Below are positions 1-8,752 of a DNA stretch of 54,427 bases, in pieces. Source of the stretch: an uncultured Duganella sp. (GTDB taxonomy: Bacteria; Pseudomonadota; Gammaproteobacteria; Burkholderiales; Burkholderiaceae); NCBI GenBank assembly GCA_946482335.1, contig CAMLRG010000007.1, positions 1 through 54,427 of the forward strand, written 5' to 3'. The position numbers were made by a program, and so were the translations under genes. The stretch's first letter is position 1, and every line of letters starts with the position of its first letter. The notes below the pieces were generated by a model. It was not told where the DNA came from and did not search any database. It saw only the letters and a list, made by a program, of their open reading frames with translations.

Positions 1-55
1 CCAGTATCCCACGCTTAGGAGGCATGTGCACTATCCATTGTGCTACGGGGAGGAC
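1..55 (-). tRNA. tRNA-Arg (anticodon CCT), partial
   Basis: Read on the minus strand, the sequence from 55 down to 1 begins with the acceptor 5' arm GTCCTCC, followed by a D-arm, an anticodon stem CATGC/GCGTG closing the loop CTCCTAA (anticodon CCT at 19-17), and the start of the variable and T arm. The window edge cuts off the 3' half. It reads the rare arginine codon AGG. A TATAAT box at 75-70 on the same strand lies at the right distance to start it. Confidence 0.9.
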
Positions 56-69
56 GCAAGGCGAGCGCA

Positions 70-99
70 ATTATAGCTGACAGGCTGGCAACAGGTAAA
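70..99 (-). promoter_or_regulatory. Promoter of tRNA-Arg, overlapping the uup promoter region
   Basis: On the minus strand a perfect TATAAT lies at 75-70, 14 nt before the mature tRNA 5' end, with TTTACC at 99-94 and an 18-nt spacer. On the plus strand TAAAAT at 96-101 is a possible -10 for uup (ATG at 132). The two divergent promoters would then overlap. Seen by motif only. Confidence 0.5.
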
Positions 100-131
100 A
101 TGCGCGTTTTCCCGTCACGATTTGCATTCCC

Positions 132-2057
132 ATGGCTGTCATTTCCTTAACATCCGCACAACTGGCTTTCGGCCATCACGCTCTGCTGGACCACGCTGAA
201 TTCTCCCTGGAAACGGGCGAGCGGGTCGGCCTGATCGGGCGCAACGGCACCGGCAAGTCCTCCTTGCTGAAGATTATCGCCGGCCTGCAGAAGCTCGATG
301 ATGGTTTGCTGGTCATGCAGCAAGGCTTGAAAGTCGTGTACGTGGAGCAAGAGCCGCAATTCGATGCCGGCCAGAGCGTGTACGACGCGGTGGCATCCGG
401 CCTGGGCGAGCTGCCGGCGCTGCTGAAGGAATACGACGAGCTGACCAGCCGTTTCGGCCAGGGCGACGACGAGCAACTGATGGACCGCATGCACGACATC
501 CAGCTCAAGCTCGATGCCGGCGATGCCTGGAACGTGAAAAACAAAGTCGAAACCGTGCTGGGCCGCCTGAACCTGAATGCGGACCTGGCGATCGAAACCT
601 TGTCCGGCGGCACCAAGAAGCGGGTGGCCCTGGCGCGCGCCCTGGTCGGCGCGCCCGACGTGCTGCTGCTCGATGAGCCGACCAACCACCTCGACTTCAG
701 CTCGATCCAATGGCTGGAAGGCTTGCTGCGCGATTTCAAGGGCAGCATCCTGTTCATTACCCACGACCGCTCCTTCCTCGATAACGTGGCGACCCGCATC
801 ATCGAGCTGGACCGCGGCATCCTGCTGTCCTACCCCGGCAACTTCAGCGCCTACCAGGCGCGCAAGGCCGAACAGCTGGCGATCGAGGAAGTCGAGAACG
901 CCAAGTTCGACAAGGTGCTGGCGCAGGAAGAAGTCTGGATCCGCAAGGGCGTCGAAGCACGGCGCACCCGCAATGAAGGCCGCGTGCGGCGCCTGGAACG
1001 CTTGCGCGAACAGCGCGCCGCGCGCCGCGACCAGCAAGGCCAGGTGCGCCTGGAAGTGGCCACCGGCGAACGCTCGGGCAAGATCGTGGCGGAGCTGGAA
1101 AACGTGAACAAGGCCTACGGCGACAAAGTCATCGTGCGCGACTTCAGCACCATCCTGATGCGCGGCGACAAGGTCGGCCTGATTGGCCCCAATGGCGCGG
1201 GCAAGACCACGCTGCTCAAACTGATCCTGGGTGAGGAGCTGCAGGACAGCGGCACCATCAAGCAGGGCACCCGCCTGCAGGTGGCGTACTTCGACCAGAT
1301 GCGCGCCCAGCTGAACGACAATGCCACGCTGGCCGACACCATTTCGCCCGGCTCGGACTGGGTCGAGATCAATGGCCAGCGTAAGCACGTCATGAGTTAC
1401 CTGGGCGATTTCCTGTTTGAACCGGCGCGCGCCCGCTCGCTGGTGAGCTCGCTGTCCGGGGGCGAGCGCAACCGGCTGCTGCTGGCGCGCCTGTTCGCCA
1501 AGCCGGCCAACGTCCTGGTGCTGGACGAACCGACCAACGACCTCGACATCGATACCCTGGAATTGCTGGAAGAGTTGCTGGAGGATTACACCGGCACCGT
1601 CTTCCTCGTCAGCCACGACCGCATGTTCCTCGACAACGTCGTGACGCAAGTCATTGTGGCTGAAGGGCAGGGCAAATGGAAGGAATACGTGGGCGGCTAC
1701 AGCGATTGGGAGCGCGTGCGCGATGCCAGCGCCACCGCGGCGCCGGTGCCGAAGAAGCCCGAAGCCAAAGCCGCGCCGGCCAGTGCCGCCGTTGCGGCGC
1801 CGGCCGCCGCACCCGCCGCCGCCAAGCCGAAAAAGCTCAGCTACAAGGAACAGCGCGAGCTGGAAGAGTTGCCTCAACTCATTGCCAAGCTGGAAGACGA
1901 ACAGACGGCGCTCAACCTCACGCTGTCCGATCCCGACTTCTACAAGAAAACACCGGCCGAGGCCAAGCGCTTGAACGAGCGCATCGCCCAGATCGAAGAA
2001 GCGCTGATGGCGGCCCTGGAACGCTGGGAAGAGATCGAATCCCGTAACAACGTTTGA
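132..2057 (+). CDS. uup: ABC-F family ATPase Uup
   Basis: A soluble ABC-F protein of 641 aa, close to the length of E. coli Uup (635 aa). It has two ABC domains in tandem: Walker A GRNGTGKSS near residue 36, signature LSGGTKKR and Walker B LLLDEPTNHLD; then GPNGAGKTT near 355, LSGGERNR and LVLDEPTNDLD. An Ala/Pro-rich linker (about 535-570) leads to a C-terminal coiled-coil domain rich in Glu and Lys, which is the Uup-specific DNA- or ribosome-binding extension. There are no membrane segments, so it is not a transporter. ABC-F proteins act on ribosomes, and Uup has also been linked to transposon excision and branched DNA. The ATG start at 132 begins directly with the conserved N-terminal strand. 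It diverges from the tRNA-Arg gene and is followed by a 130-nt gap before the EPS locus. Confidence 0.95.
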   Translation: MAVISLTSAQLAFGHHALLDHAEFSLETGERVGLIGRNGTGKSSLLKIIAGLQKLDDGLLVMQQGLKVVYVEQEPQFDAGQSVYDAVASGLGELPALLKEYDELTSRFGQGDDEQLMDRMHDIQLKLDAGDAWNVKNKVETVLGRLNLNADLAIETLSGGTKKRVALARALVGAPDVLLLDEPTNHLDFSSIQWLEGLLRDFKGSILFITHDRSFLDNVATRIIELDRGILLSYPGNFSAYQARKAEQLAIEEVENAKFDKVLAQEEVWIRKGVEARRTRNEGRVRRLERLREQRAARRDQQGQVRLEVATGERSGKIVAELENVNKAYGDKVIVRDFSTILMRGDKVGLIGPNGAGKTTLLKLILGEELQDSGTIKQGTRLQVAYFDQMRAQLNDNATLADTISPGSDWVEINGQRKHVMSYLGDFLFEPARARSLVSSLSGGERNRLLLARLFAKPANVLVLDEPTNDLDIDTLELLEELLEDYTGTVFLVSHDRMFLDNVVTQVIVAEGQGKWKEYVGGYSDWERVRDASATAAPVPKKPEAKAAPASAAVAAPAAAPAAAKPKKLSYKEQRELEELPQLIAKLEDEQTALNLTLSDPDFYKKTPAEAKRLNERIAQIEEALMAALERWEEIESRNNV

Positions 2058-2187
2058 TGTAACTCAATCCATTCCTTGCTGATTCTCACTTTCGTGCGCT
2101 TGCGCACGATTGCCCGCTGTAATATCTGACAACCTTAATGCCGAGGCAGCTACTTGCTTCGGCATCATCAACGGGAAGGCAGATATC
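2058..2187 (+). promoter_or_regulatory. Leader region of the EPS locus with two inverted repeats
   Basis: This gap precedes the first EPS gene. It holds a short inverted repeat GTGCGC-TT-GCGCAC at 2094-2107, a possible -10 box TAATAT at 2120-2125, and an 11-bp stem with a 6-nt loop at 2138-2165 (arms 2138-2148 and 2155-2165, one G-T pair). The second hairpin has no T-run, so it is more likely a leader element than an intrinsic terminator of uup. No clear -24/-12 sigma-54 site was found here. Confidence 0.4.
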
Positions 2188-2940
2188 GTGACTATCCAGC
2201 AGCCACCTAAGCGCGTTTCCCAGCAGCCGCACGCCAGTGCCGCCGCGGCCCCCGCAACGCCTGTGCCGGCGCTGGCCGCCAGCGATAGCCTGGCCTTGCC
2301 GCGCGTCTTGCCCTTTGTCACCTATGTCGGGTTCATCGTCATTGCCGATGTGCTTGAGCGCTTCGGTACCCACGCCAATACCTTGCGCTGGCTCTATCCT
2401 GCCAAGATCGCGCTGGTGTTGGCCATGCTCTTGGCATGGGGCAAGCAATACCATGAATTGCGCAGCGTGCCGGCGCGGCAAGACATGGTGGCGGCGCTGG
2501 GCATCGGGGCCGGCGTCTTCGTGCTGTGGATCGCGCTGGATGCGGACTGGATGCAGTTCGGCACGCCGCGCGGCTTCGACCCTACCGGCGCGCGTGGCCA
2601 GACCGACTGGCTGCTGGTGGCGGTGCGCGTCGGCGGCGCGGCGCTGGTGGTGCCGCTGATGGAGGAACTGTTTTGGCGTTCCTTCCTGCTGCGCTGGCTG
2701 CAACAGCGCGACTTCATGGCGTTGCGGCCGGCGCGTGCCGGGCTGCGCGCCACCACCATTTCGATTCTTCTGTTCGGCATCGAACACAATCTTTGGCTGG
2801 CCGGCATCTGCGCCGGCATTGCCTACACCGTGTTGTACATGCGCAGCGAGACGCTGTGGACTCCCATCCTGGGGCATGCCGTGACCAATGGCCTGCTGGC
2901 CGCCTGGATCATGGCAACTGGAAGCTGGACCTATTGGTAG
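2188..2940 (+). CDS. CAAX-type (CPBP family) membrane protease, exosortase-associated
   Basis: A polytopic inner-membrane protein of 250 aa. The CPBP/Abi family motifs are visible: motif 1 EELFWRSFLLRW (Glu159-Glu160), motif 2 FGIEHNLWLAG with its His, and a later HAVTN. These residues form the glutamate/histidine active site of intramembrane CAAX proteases. Members of this family, described as PEP-CTERM-associated CAAX protease-like proteins, occur at exosortase/EPS loci; the substrate is unknown. I place the start at GTG 2188, preceded by an AAGG-type Shine-Dalgarno sequence, because the upstream in-frame TTG at 2110 has none and would translate through the leader hairpin. It is the first gene of the EPS run, 23 nt before epsL. 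Confidence is high for the family and lower for the exact start. Confidence 0.85.
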   Translation: MTIQQPPKRVSQQPHASAAAAPATPVPALAASDSLALPRVLPFVTYVGFIVIADVLERFGTHANTLRWLYPAKIALVLAMLLAWGKQYHELRSVPARQDMVAALGIGAGVFVLWIALDADWMQFGTPRGFDPTGARGQTDWLLVAVRVGGAALVVPLMEELFWRSFLLRWLQQRDFMALRPARAGLRATTISILLFGIEHNLWLAGICAGIAYTVLYMRSETLWTPILGHAVTNGLLAAWIMATGSWTYW

Positions 2941-2963
2941 TTTTGAATAAGGCTAAAAACAAT

Positions 2964-4151
2964 ATGCGCATCCTGCCAACTCCACTGGCGCTGGCTGCTG
3001 CCCTGGCATGCTGTCCTGCCCAGGCGGACATCAGCGAGACCATCAAGCCCTTCATCGCCGTGGGCTCGACGTATGACGACAACCTGCTGCGCCAACCGGA
3101 CAACGCACCGGCGGGCTTGCAGCGTTCGGACCGCGCGACGCAAGTGGTCGGCGGTTTCCTGCTCGACCGGCCGATCGGCCGCCAGAAGCTGACCGGGCAA
3201 GCCAAGCTGTCGCGCGTCACCTTCGACCACTACCGGCAGCTCGATTACAACGGCAAGGATTTCAGCCTGGACTGGGCGTGGGAGCTGGGCAGCCGCTTCG
3301 ACGGCAATATCGGCGGCAGCTACCAGCAAGTGCTGACGCCGTTCAACGACTTCCATAGCGACCAGCGCAACCTGCGCACCCAGCGCCGCCAATACGCCAA
3401 CGGCGGCTGGCGCATGCATCCGAGCTGGCGCGTGCGCGCCGGGTTCCAGCGCGACCGCTTCGACTACGAATTGTTCGAGCAAAGCTTGAACAACCGCAAG
3501 GAAGACTTGAGCGAAGTCGGCATCGATTACCTGGCCGCGAGCGGCAGCAAGGTCGGCCTGGTGGCGCGCCGCATCAAGGGCAGCTTCCTGAATCCGCGCC
3601 GCATCGGCACCACCTTCCTCGACCAGAACTACGAGCAGGACGAGCTGAAGGCCAATATCAACTGGCTGTACAGCGAGATCACCCAGGTGCGTTTGCTGGC
3701 CGGGTATGCCAAGCGCAAGCACGACACCTTCACCGAGCGCGATACCAGCGGCCTCAATGGCCGCGTCACCGTGAACTGGCGGCCGCGCATGAAGCTGCGC
3801 TTCACGGCCGATGCCTGGCGCGAATTCGCGGCAGTGGAAAGCATCGTGGTCAACAACAGCGTCAACAAGGGCGCCAGTATCAATGCCAGCTGGGACGTGT
3901 CGGCCAAGGTCCAGGCCAATGCCGGCGTGCGGCGCGAGAAGCGCAAGTTCGAACGCCTGCCCTACGTCTTCTTCGATGGCGACCCGAGCGATACCACGCG
4001 CAGCACCACCGTTGGCCTGACTTACCAGCCTGTCCGCAAGGTGCAGCTGACTGTGAATGGCTTCCATGACCGCCGCACCGGCACGCCCCTGATCGGCACC
4101 GGCAGCTACAAGGCCAAGGGCGTGTCGGTCATGGCGACCGTGCAGTTCTGA
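2964..4151 (+). CDS. epsL: EPS outer-membrane protein EpsL
   Basis: A 395-aa exported protein with a signal peptide ending at PAQA (about residue 20), followed by a mature part beginning ISETIKPFIAVGSTYDDNLLR. Alternating aromatic and charged strands with repeated turns and a C-terminal Phe (VMATVQF) indicate an outer-membrane beta-barrel. The opening matches the EpsL family found with exosortase B (XrtB), thought to help pass polysaccharide through the outer membrane. The start is ATG 2964; the longer upstream frame overlaps the CPBP gene and lacks a signal peptide at its front. It sits 14 nt before the initiating sugar transferase. The family call is by recognition; the barrel is inferred from the strand pattern. 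Confidence 0.85.
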   Translation: MRILPTPLALAAALACCPAQADISETIKPFIAVGSTYDDNLLRQPDNAPAGLQRSDRATQVVGGFLLDRPIGRQKLTGQAKLSRVTFDHYRQLDYNGKDFSLDWAWELGSRFDGNIGGSYQQVLTPFNDFHSDQRNLRTQRRQYANGGWRMHPSWRVRAGFQRDRFDYELFEQSLNNRKEDLSEVGIDYLAASGSKVGLVARRIKGSFLNPRRIGTTFLDQNYEQDELKANINWLYSEITQVRLLAGYAKRKHDTFTERDTSGLNGRVTVNWRPRMKLRFTADAWREFAAVESIVVNNSVNKGASINASWDVSAKVQANAGVRREKRKFERLPYVFFDGDPSDTTRSTTVGLTYQPVRKVQLTVNGFHDRRTGTPLIGTGSYKAKGVSVMATVQF

Positions 4152-4165
4152 GATGAGGCGCGACG

Positions 4166-5548
4166 ATGACGGTAAACGATATTCCCCTGGTCTCCTTTTT
4201 CCAGCGTGTGCTCGACCCGCTGATCATTATGGGGATGCTGTACGCCACGTCGATGGTGTATGGGGAACCGTTTACCGGCTATTCGCTGGTGCTGATGATC
4301 CTGGCCTTCTTCATCTCCTCGGCGGTGTACCAGCACGTCGACCCTTACCGCACCTGGCGCAGCGGCCGCATCACGGCGTACGCGCGCGACATCTTCATGG
4401 GCTGGTTCGCCACCGCCCTGATCCTGGTCTTCCTCGGCAACGTCAGCGGCCTGGCTTACCACTATGACGAAGCGGTGGTGCTGAGCTGGTTCCTGGCCAC
4501 GCCGTTCGCCTTGCTCATGAGCCACCTGGCGGCGCGCCACGTCGGCACCGACCCGGCCAAGGAAAGCGAAATGCGTTCGGTGGTGATCGTCGGCGCCAAT
4601 GAAGTCGGGACCAAGTTTGCGCGCACCGTGGAACGCTTGCCCAACCTGTTCCTCAGCGTGCGCGGTTTCTTCGACGACCGCACGGCCGAGCGCCGCAAGC
4701 CGGACCTGTCGCACCCCGTGCTGGGCAATATGGGTGAGGTGGCCAGTTTCGTGCGCGACAACCACATCAAGATGATTTTCATCAGCCAGCCGATTTCGGC
4801 GCAGCCGCGCATCCGCAAGCTGCTCGACGAATTGCAGGACACCACGGCCTCGGTCTACTTCCTGCCCGACATCTATGTGTTCGACCTGATGCAGGCGCGC
4901 TTCGACAGTGTCGGCGGCATGCCGGTGGTGGCGATCTGCGAAACACCCTTCGTCGGGTTCGACGGCATCGTCAAGCGCGCCAGCGATGTGATCATCGGCA
5001 GTGCCATCCTGCTGGCGCTGGCGCCGCTGATGCTGGCGATCGCGCTGGCAGTGTGCATCAGTTCGCCGGGACCGGTGATTTTCCGCCAGCGCCGCTATGG
5101 CTTGTACGGCGAGGAGATCATCGTCTACAAGTTCCGTTCGATGCGCGTGACGGAAGATGGTCCGGTGGTGCGGCAGGCCACCGTCCACGACCCGCGCATC
5201 ACGCGGATCGGCGCCTTCCTGCGCCGCACCTCGCTTGATGAATTGCCGCAATTTTTTAACGTGCTGCAAGGGTCGATGAGCATTGTCGGGCCGCGCCCGC
5301 ATGCTGTTGCCCACAACGAACAATACCGCAAGCTGATCAAGGGCTATATGTTGCGCCATAAGGTCAAGCCGGGCATCACCGGCTGGGCCCAGGTCAACGG
5401 CCTGCGCGGCGAAACGGAGACCCTGGAAAAGATGGAGGCGCGGATCCGCTATGACCTGGACTACCTGCGCCACTGGTCGCTGTGGCTCGACCTGTGGATT
5501 ATCTTGCGGACAGTCAAGGTGGTACTCAAGCGGCAAAACGCGTATTGA
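4166..5548 (+). CDS. Undecaprenyl-phosphate sugar-1-phosphate transferase (WcaJ/EpsB-like)
   Basis: A 460-aa polyisoprenyl-phosphate hexose-1-phosphate transferase that would start repeat-unit synthesis by moving a sugar phosphate (probably glucose-1-P) onto undecaprenyl phosphate at the inner membrane. The N-terminal half has about four transmembrane segments and a Rossmann-like CoA-binding-type domain (VVIVGANEVG near residue 138). A fifth hydrophobic segment near 275 precedes the catalytic bacterial sugar-transferase domain, with FRQRRYG, YKFRSM, LRRTSLDELPQ, GPRPHA and KPGITGWAQVNG all present. The length and architecture match WcaJ-type enzymes. The Methylobacillus EPS locus has a comparable gene, EpsB. 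It lies 14 nt after epsL, suggesting co-transcription. Confidence 0.92.
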   Translation: MTVNDIPLVSFFQRVLDPLIIMGMLYATSMVYGEPFTGYSLVLMILAFFISSAVYQHVDPYRTWRSGRITAYARDIFMGWFATALILVFLGNVSGLAYHYDEAVVLSWFLATPFALLMSHLAARHVGTDPAKESEMRSVVIVGANEVGTKFARTVERLPNLFLSVRGFFDDRTAERRKPDLSHPVLGNMGEVASFVRDNHIKMIFISQPISAQPRIRKLLDELQDTTASVYFLPDIYVFDLMQARFDSVGGMPVVAICETPFVGFDGIVKRASDVIIGSAILLALAPLMLAIALAVCISSPGPVIFRQRRYGLYGEEIIVYKFRSMRVTEDGPVVRQATVHDPRITRIGAFLRRTSLDELPQFFNVLQGSMSIVGPRPHAVAHNEQYRKLIKGYMLRHKVKPGITGWAQVNGLRGETETLEKMEARIRYDLDYLRHWSLWLDLWIILRTVKVVLKRQNAY

Positions 5549-5597
5549 ATCAATCGTGCGCGCCTGCCGCGCTATTAGAATGAGTTGCAACAGTCGA

Positions 5598-5611
5598 GGG
5601 AGGATATCTTG
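5598..5611 (+). promoter_or_regulatory. Ribosome binding site that fixes a TTG start for epsD
   Basis: GGGAGG at 5598-5603 lies 5 nt before TTG 5609. This marks the TTG as the start rather than the in-frame TTG at 5585 or the later ATG at residue 8, which would shorten the signal peptide. Confidence 0.7.
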
Positions 5612-6490
5612 AAGCACATCAACCCGAACATGGCTTGCGCCGGACTGCTGGTAGTCCTGCTGTCCGCCTGCAGCAATAAGGTGGAACAGAAACCGGGCCA
5701 GGCGCTGGCCAGCGTCAACGGCGAAGAAATCACCGTGATGCAATTGAATGACGAGCTGTCGCGCAGCAATGCCCCGGCCACACAACAGGAAGCCGCGCGC
5801 AAGCAGGCGCTGGAAGCCTTGATCGACCGCCAGCTGCTGATCGGCGAGGCGGCCAAGGAAAAGGTCGACCGTGACCCGCGCGTGGTGCAAGCCATCGAGC
5901 GCGCCCGCTCGGTGATCCTGGCGCAAGCGTATATGCAAAAGCGCATCGGCACACCAGCCAAGCCGACGGCCGCCGAAGTCGAAGAGTATTACAGCCAGAA
6001 CCCGCAATTCTTTTCGCAGCGCAAGCATTTCGACATGCGCGAAATCATCCTGCCGACGCGCGACGTGACCGACGAGTTGAAGGCCGTGATGGACAAGACC
6101 CGTTCGCTGGACGAGGTGGCGGCCTGGCTCGATGCGCACAAGGTCAAGTACCAGCGCGCGCAGCTGAGCCGCAGCGGGTCCGAATTGCCGCCGGAACTGT
6201 CGGCCAAGCTGCTGGCCTTGGCCAAAGGCCAGCTGTTCATCGTGCGCGAAGGCGAGCGCAGCATGCTGGTGACCATCGCCGACATCCGGCCGGCGCCGGT
6301 GGAACTGGAGACGGCGCGGCCGCAGATCGAGCAATACCTGACCGCCAGGAAAGGCAAGGAAGCGGCCGAGCAGGAAGTCAAGCGGCTGCGCGCCAGCGCC
6401 AAGATCGCCTATATCAACCAGCCCGCGCCGGTGGCGGAGGCGGGCGTCCCGGCCACCGAGATGGAACGCGGTGTGGCCGGCCTGAAATAA
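5609..6490 (+). CDS. epsD: EpsD family peptidyl-prolyl cis-trans isomerase lipoprotein
   Basis: A 293-aa predicted lipoprotein. The lipobox LSAC places the lipidated Cys at residue 21, followed by SNKVEQKPG. The body has a SurA/PpiD-like N-terminal helical region (ALEALIDRQLLIGEAAKE, PRVVQAIERAR) and a weak parvulin-type domain around residues 130-240 (FFSQRKHFDMREIIL, SELPPELSAKLLAL). EpsD proteins are EPS-locus relatives of periplasmic foldases and are presumed to help outer-membrane or secreted components fold; catalytic isomerase activity is not proven for the family. The start is TTG 5609 with a strong Shine-Dalgarno. It is 20 nt before epsE. Confidence 0.85.
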   Translation: MKHINPNMACAGLLVVLLSACSNKVEQKPGQALASVNGEEITVMQLNDELSRSNAPATQQEAARKQALEALIDRQLLIGEAAKEKVDRDPRVVQAIERARSVILAQAYMQKRIGTPAKPTAAEVEEYYSQNPQFFSQRKHFDMREIILPTRDVTDELKAVMDKTRSLDEVAAWLDAHKVKYQRAQLSRSGSELPPELSAKLLALAKGQLFIVREGERSMLVTIADIRPAPVELETARPQIEQYLTARKGKEAAEQEVKRLRASAKIAYINQPAPVAEAGVPATEMERGVAGLK

Positions 6491-6510
6491 CCCACGATGC
6501 GAGGACAATC

Positions 6511-7302
6511 ATGAAACGACTACTGATGTGGATGATGGCAGCGTTGCTGGCGCTGGGGGCGGGCTGGGCACAGGCTGCCGACTTGACGCTGGGCCCGGGC
6601 GATGTGATCAAGGCCTCGGTGTTCGGCAATCCGGACATGGCGACCGAAACGCGCGTCAGCGATTCGGGCCGCATCACCTTTCCCTTGCTGGGGGAAGTCA
6701 AGGTGGGCGGCTTGTCGGTGCAGCAGGCTGAACGCGCCATCGGCGAGCAACTGGTCAAGAAAGGGTACCTGAAGACCGCCCAGGTCAGCATCATCGTGTC
6801 GCAGATCCAGAGCGCGCAAGTGTCGGTGCTGGGCATGGTGAACCGGCCCGGCCGCTATCCGCTCGATGGCGGCAAGCGCGGCGTGATGGACATGCTGGCC
6901 CAGGCCGGCGGCTTCAATGCCGACGGCGGCGATACGGTCAGCGTGGTGCAGACGCGCAACGGCAAGACCACCAAGACCGTGATCGACGTGGTCGACATGG
7001 TGCGCAACGGCACGCTGGACAAGGAGATCGAACTGGCGCCCAACGATGTGATCTATGCCGAACGCTCGCCGCGCTTCTACATCTATGGCGAAGTGCAGCG
7101 GCCCGGCGCGTTCCGGCTGGAGCGTGCCATGACGGTGAGCCAGGCCCTGGCCGTAGGCGGCGGCCTGACCCCGCGCGGCACGGAACGCGGCATCCAGATC
7201 AAGCGCCGCAACGGCGACGGCCAGATGCATGTGGTCAGCGCCAAGAACGAAGACGTGGTGCAGGTGGACGACGTCATCTTCATCAAGGAAAGCTGGTTCT
7301 AA
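6511..7302 (+). CDS. epsE: EPS export protein EpsE (Wza/polysaccharide export family)
   Basis: A 263-aa outer-membrane polysaccharide export protein. A signal peptide ends at AQAA (about residue 23), then comes the family opening DLTLGPGDVIKASVFGNPDM. The poly-export domain (about 25-110) is followed by two SLBB-type beta-grasp repeats (VSVLGMVNRPGRYPL near 110 and FYIYGEVQRPGAFRL near 190). Unlike E. coli Wza there is no lipobox Cys, and the protein is shorter, which is usual for EpsE of XrtB loci. It would form the export channel with EpsL outside and EpsF inside. A good Shine-Dalgarno (GAGG) precedes ATG 6511, and epsF follows after 9 nt. Confidence 0.92.
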   Translation: MKRLLMWMMAALLALGAGWAQAADLTLGPGDVIKASVFGNPDMATETRVSDSGRITFPLLGEVKVGGLSVQQAERAIGEQLVKKGYLKTAQVSIIVSQIQSAQVSVLGMVNRPGRYPLDGGKRGVMDMLAQAGGFNADGGDTVSVVQTRNGKTTKTVIDVVDMVRNGTLDKEIELAPNDVIYAERSPRFYIYGEVQRPGAFRLERAMTVSQALAVGGGLTPRGTERGIQIKRRNGDGQMHVVSAKNEDVVQVDDVIFIKESWF

Positions 7303-7311
7303 GGAGGTGTC

Positions 7312-8718
7312 ATGAATTTCGCCCAGTTCCTGCTGATCCTCCAGGCACGCAAGAAGATCGTGTTGCTGACCCTGCTGGTCACGGTGGCGGCCACCCTCGT
7401 CGTCAGCCTGCTGCTGCCCAAGACGTATGAGGCGACCAGTTCGCTGGTGATGAATTACAAGGGCGTCGACCCGCTGACCGGCCTGGCCTTGCCGGGCCAG
7501 CTGATGCCCGGCTATATGGCGACGCAGATCGACATCATCAGCAGCAAGAATGTCGCGTTGCGCGTGGTGGACCAGCTGAAGCTGGCCGACAGCCCGGCCG
7601 TGGTGGCCCAGTTCAACGAATCGACCGGCGGCAAGGGCTCGGTGCGCGACTGGCTGGCCGAGCTGCTGCAGAAAAAGCTGGACATCGTGCCGGCGCGCGA
7701 ATCGTCGGTGCTGAACGTGACCTTCAAGGCCTCCGACCCGCAGTTTGCGGCGGCCGTGGCCAATGCCTTCACCGAGGAATACCAGAAAATCAATGTGCAG
7801 CTCAAGGTGGAACCGATGAAGAAGGCCACCACCTATTTCAACTCGCAGCTGAAGGTGCTGCGCGATAACGTGGAGGCGGCGCAAGCCAAGCTCTCCAAGT
7901 ACCAGCAGGAGCATGGCATCGTCAGCGTGGACAACCGCCTCGACGTCGAGTCAATGCGCTTGAACGACCTGTCGGCGCAGCTGGTGGCGGCGCAGTCGCA
8001 ATCGATGGAAGCCAATTCGCGGCAAGCCGTGGCGCGCGGCTTCGGCAGCGCGTCGCCGGACGTGACCTCGAGCCCGGTGGTGCAGAACTTGCGCGTCAAC
8101 CTGGCGCAGCAGGAATCCAAGCTGGCCGAGCTGGGACAGCGCCTGGGCCGCAACCATCCGCAATACCGCAGCGCCTCGGCCGAGGTGGCACGCCTGCGCG
8201 CCGGCTTGAGCGAACAGACCGCCCTGGTCACCAGTTCGGTCAGCAACAATGCCAATGTGTTCGCCCAGCGCGAAGCGGCCTTGCGCACGGCGCTGGCCGA
8301 GCAGAAGGCCAAGGTGCTGCAGTTGAACCGCCAGCGCGATGAGATGAATGTGCTGAACAAGGATGTCGAGAGCGCCCAGCGCGCCTTCGACAATGCCTCG
8401 CAGCGCTATTCGCAAACCCGCATCGAGGGCGGCTCCGACCAGTCCGACGTGTCGGTGCTGAACCCGGCGGTGGCGCCGATCGAGCCGTCCGGCCCGCGCG
8501 TGGTGCTGAACACGGTGTTGTCGCTGCTGCTGGGGGCGATGCTGGGCATCGGCATTGCCATGCTGTCCGAAATGTTCGATCGCCGCGTGCGGTCGGAGTC
8601 CGACCTGGCCGAAGTGGCGCACATTCCCGTGCTGGCCACCATCGACTGGAACCCGCCGCGCCAGCGCCGCTTTGGGCTGCCGCGCCTGCAGGCGCCGCGC
8701 CAGCTGCGGCTGACCTGA
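7312..8718 (+). CDS. epsF: EPS chain-length determinant EpsF (Wzz/PCP family)
   Basis: A 468-aa polysaccharide co-polymerase of the inner membrane. The N-terminal transmembrane segment (about 17-38, LLTLLVTVAATLVVSLLL) is followed by a long periplasmic region with coiled coils (about 170-380) and a second transmembrane segment near 400-420 (VLNTVLSLLLGAMLGIGIAM) preceded by the Pro-rich NPAVAPIEPSGPR motif typical of Wzz. A short Arg-rich tail (PRQRRFGLPRL) follows and there is no fused kinase domain; the kinase-like part is the separate next gene epsG. PCP proteins set chain length and couple polymerisation to export. GGAGG precedes ATG 7312. Confidence 0.93.
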   Translation: MNFAQFLLILQARKKIVLLTLLVTVAATLVVSLLLPKTYEATSSLVMNYKGVDPLTGLALPGQLMPGYMATQIDIISSKNVALRVVDQLKLADSPAVVAQFNESTGGKGSVRDWLAELLQKKLDIVPARESSVLNVTFKASDPQFAAAVANAFTEEYQKINVQLKVEPMKKATTYFNSQLKVLRDNVEAAQAKLSKYQQEHGIVSVDNRLDVESMRLNDLSAQLVAAQSQSMEANSRQAVARGFGSASPDVTSSPVVQNLRVNLAQQESKLAELGQRLGRNHPQYRSASAEVARLRAGLSEQTALVTSSVSNNANVFAQREAALRTALAEQKAKVLQLNRQRDEMNVLNKDVESAQRAFDNASQRYSQTRIEGGSDQSDVSVLNPAVAPIEPSGPRVVLNTVLSLLLGAMLGIGIAMLSEMFDRRVRSESDLAEVAHIPVLATIDWNPPRQRRFGLPRLQAPRQLRLT

Positions 8719-8739
8719 GCCCTGGATGAGCCAACTATT

Positions 8740-8752
8740 GGAGGAGCTCATG
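8740..8752 (+). promoter_or_regulatory. Ribosome binding site choosing the epsG start
   Basis: GGAGG at 8740-8744 lies 5 nt before ATG 8750. The in-frame upstream ATG at 8726 lacks such a site, so translation of epsG most likely begins at 8750. Confidence 0.7.

Noticed and set aside
4106..6508. An 800-codon minus-strand frame across the sugar transferase and epsD
   Set aside because: It is the antisense of two recognised genes, His/Arg-rich without motifs, a common effect of high GC.
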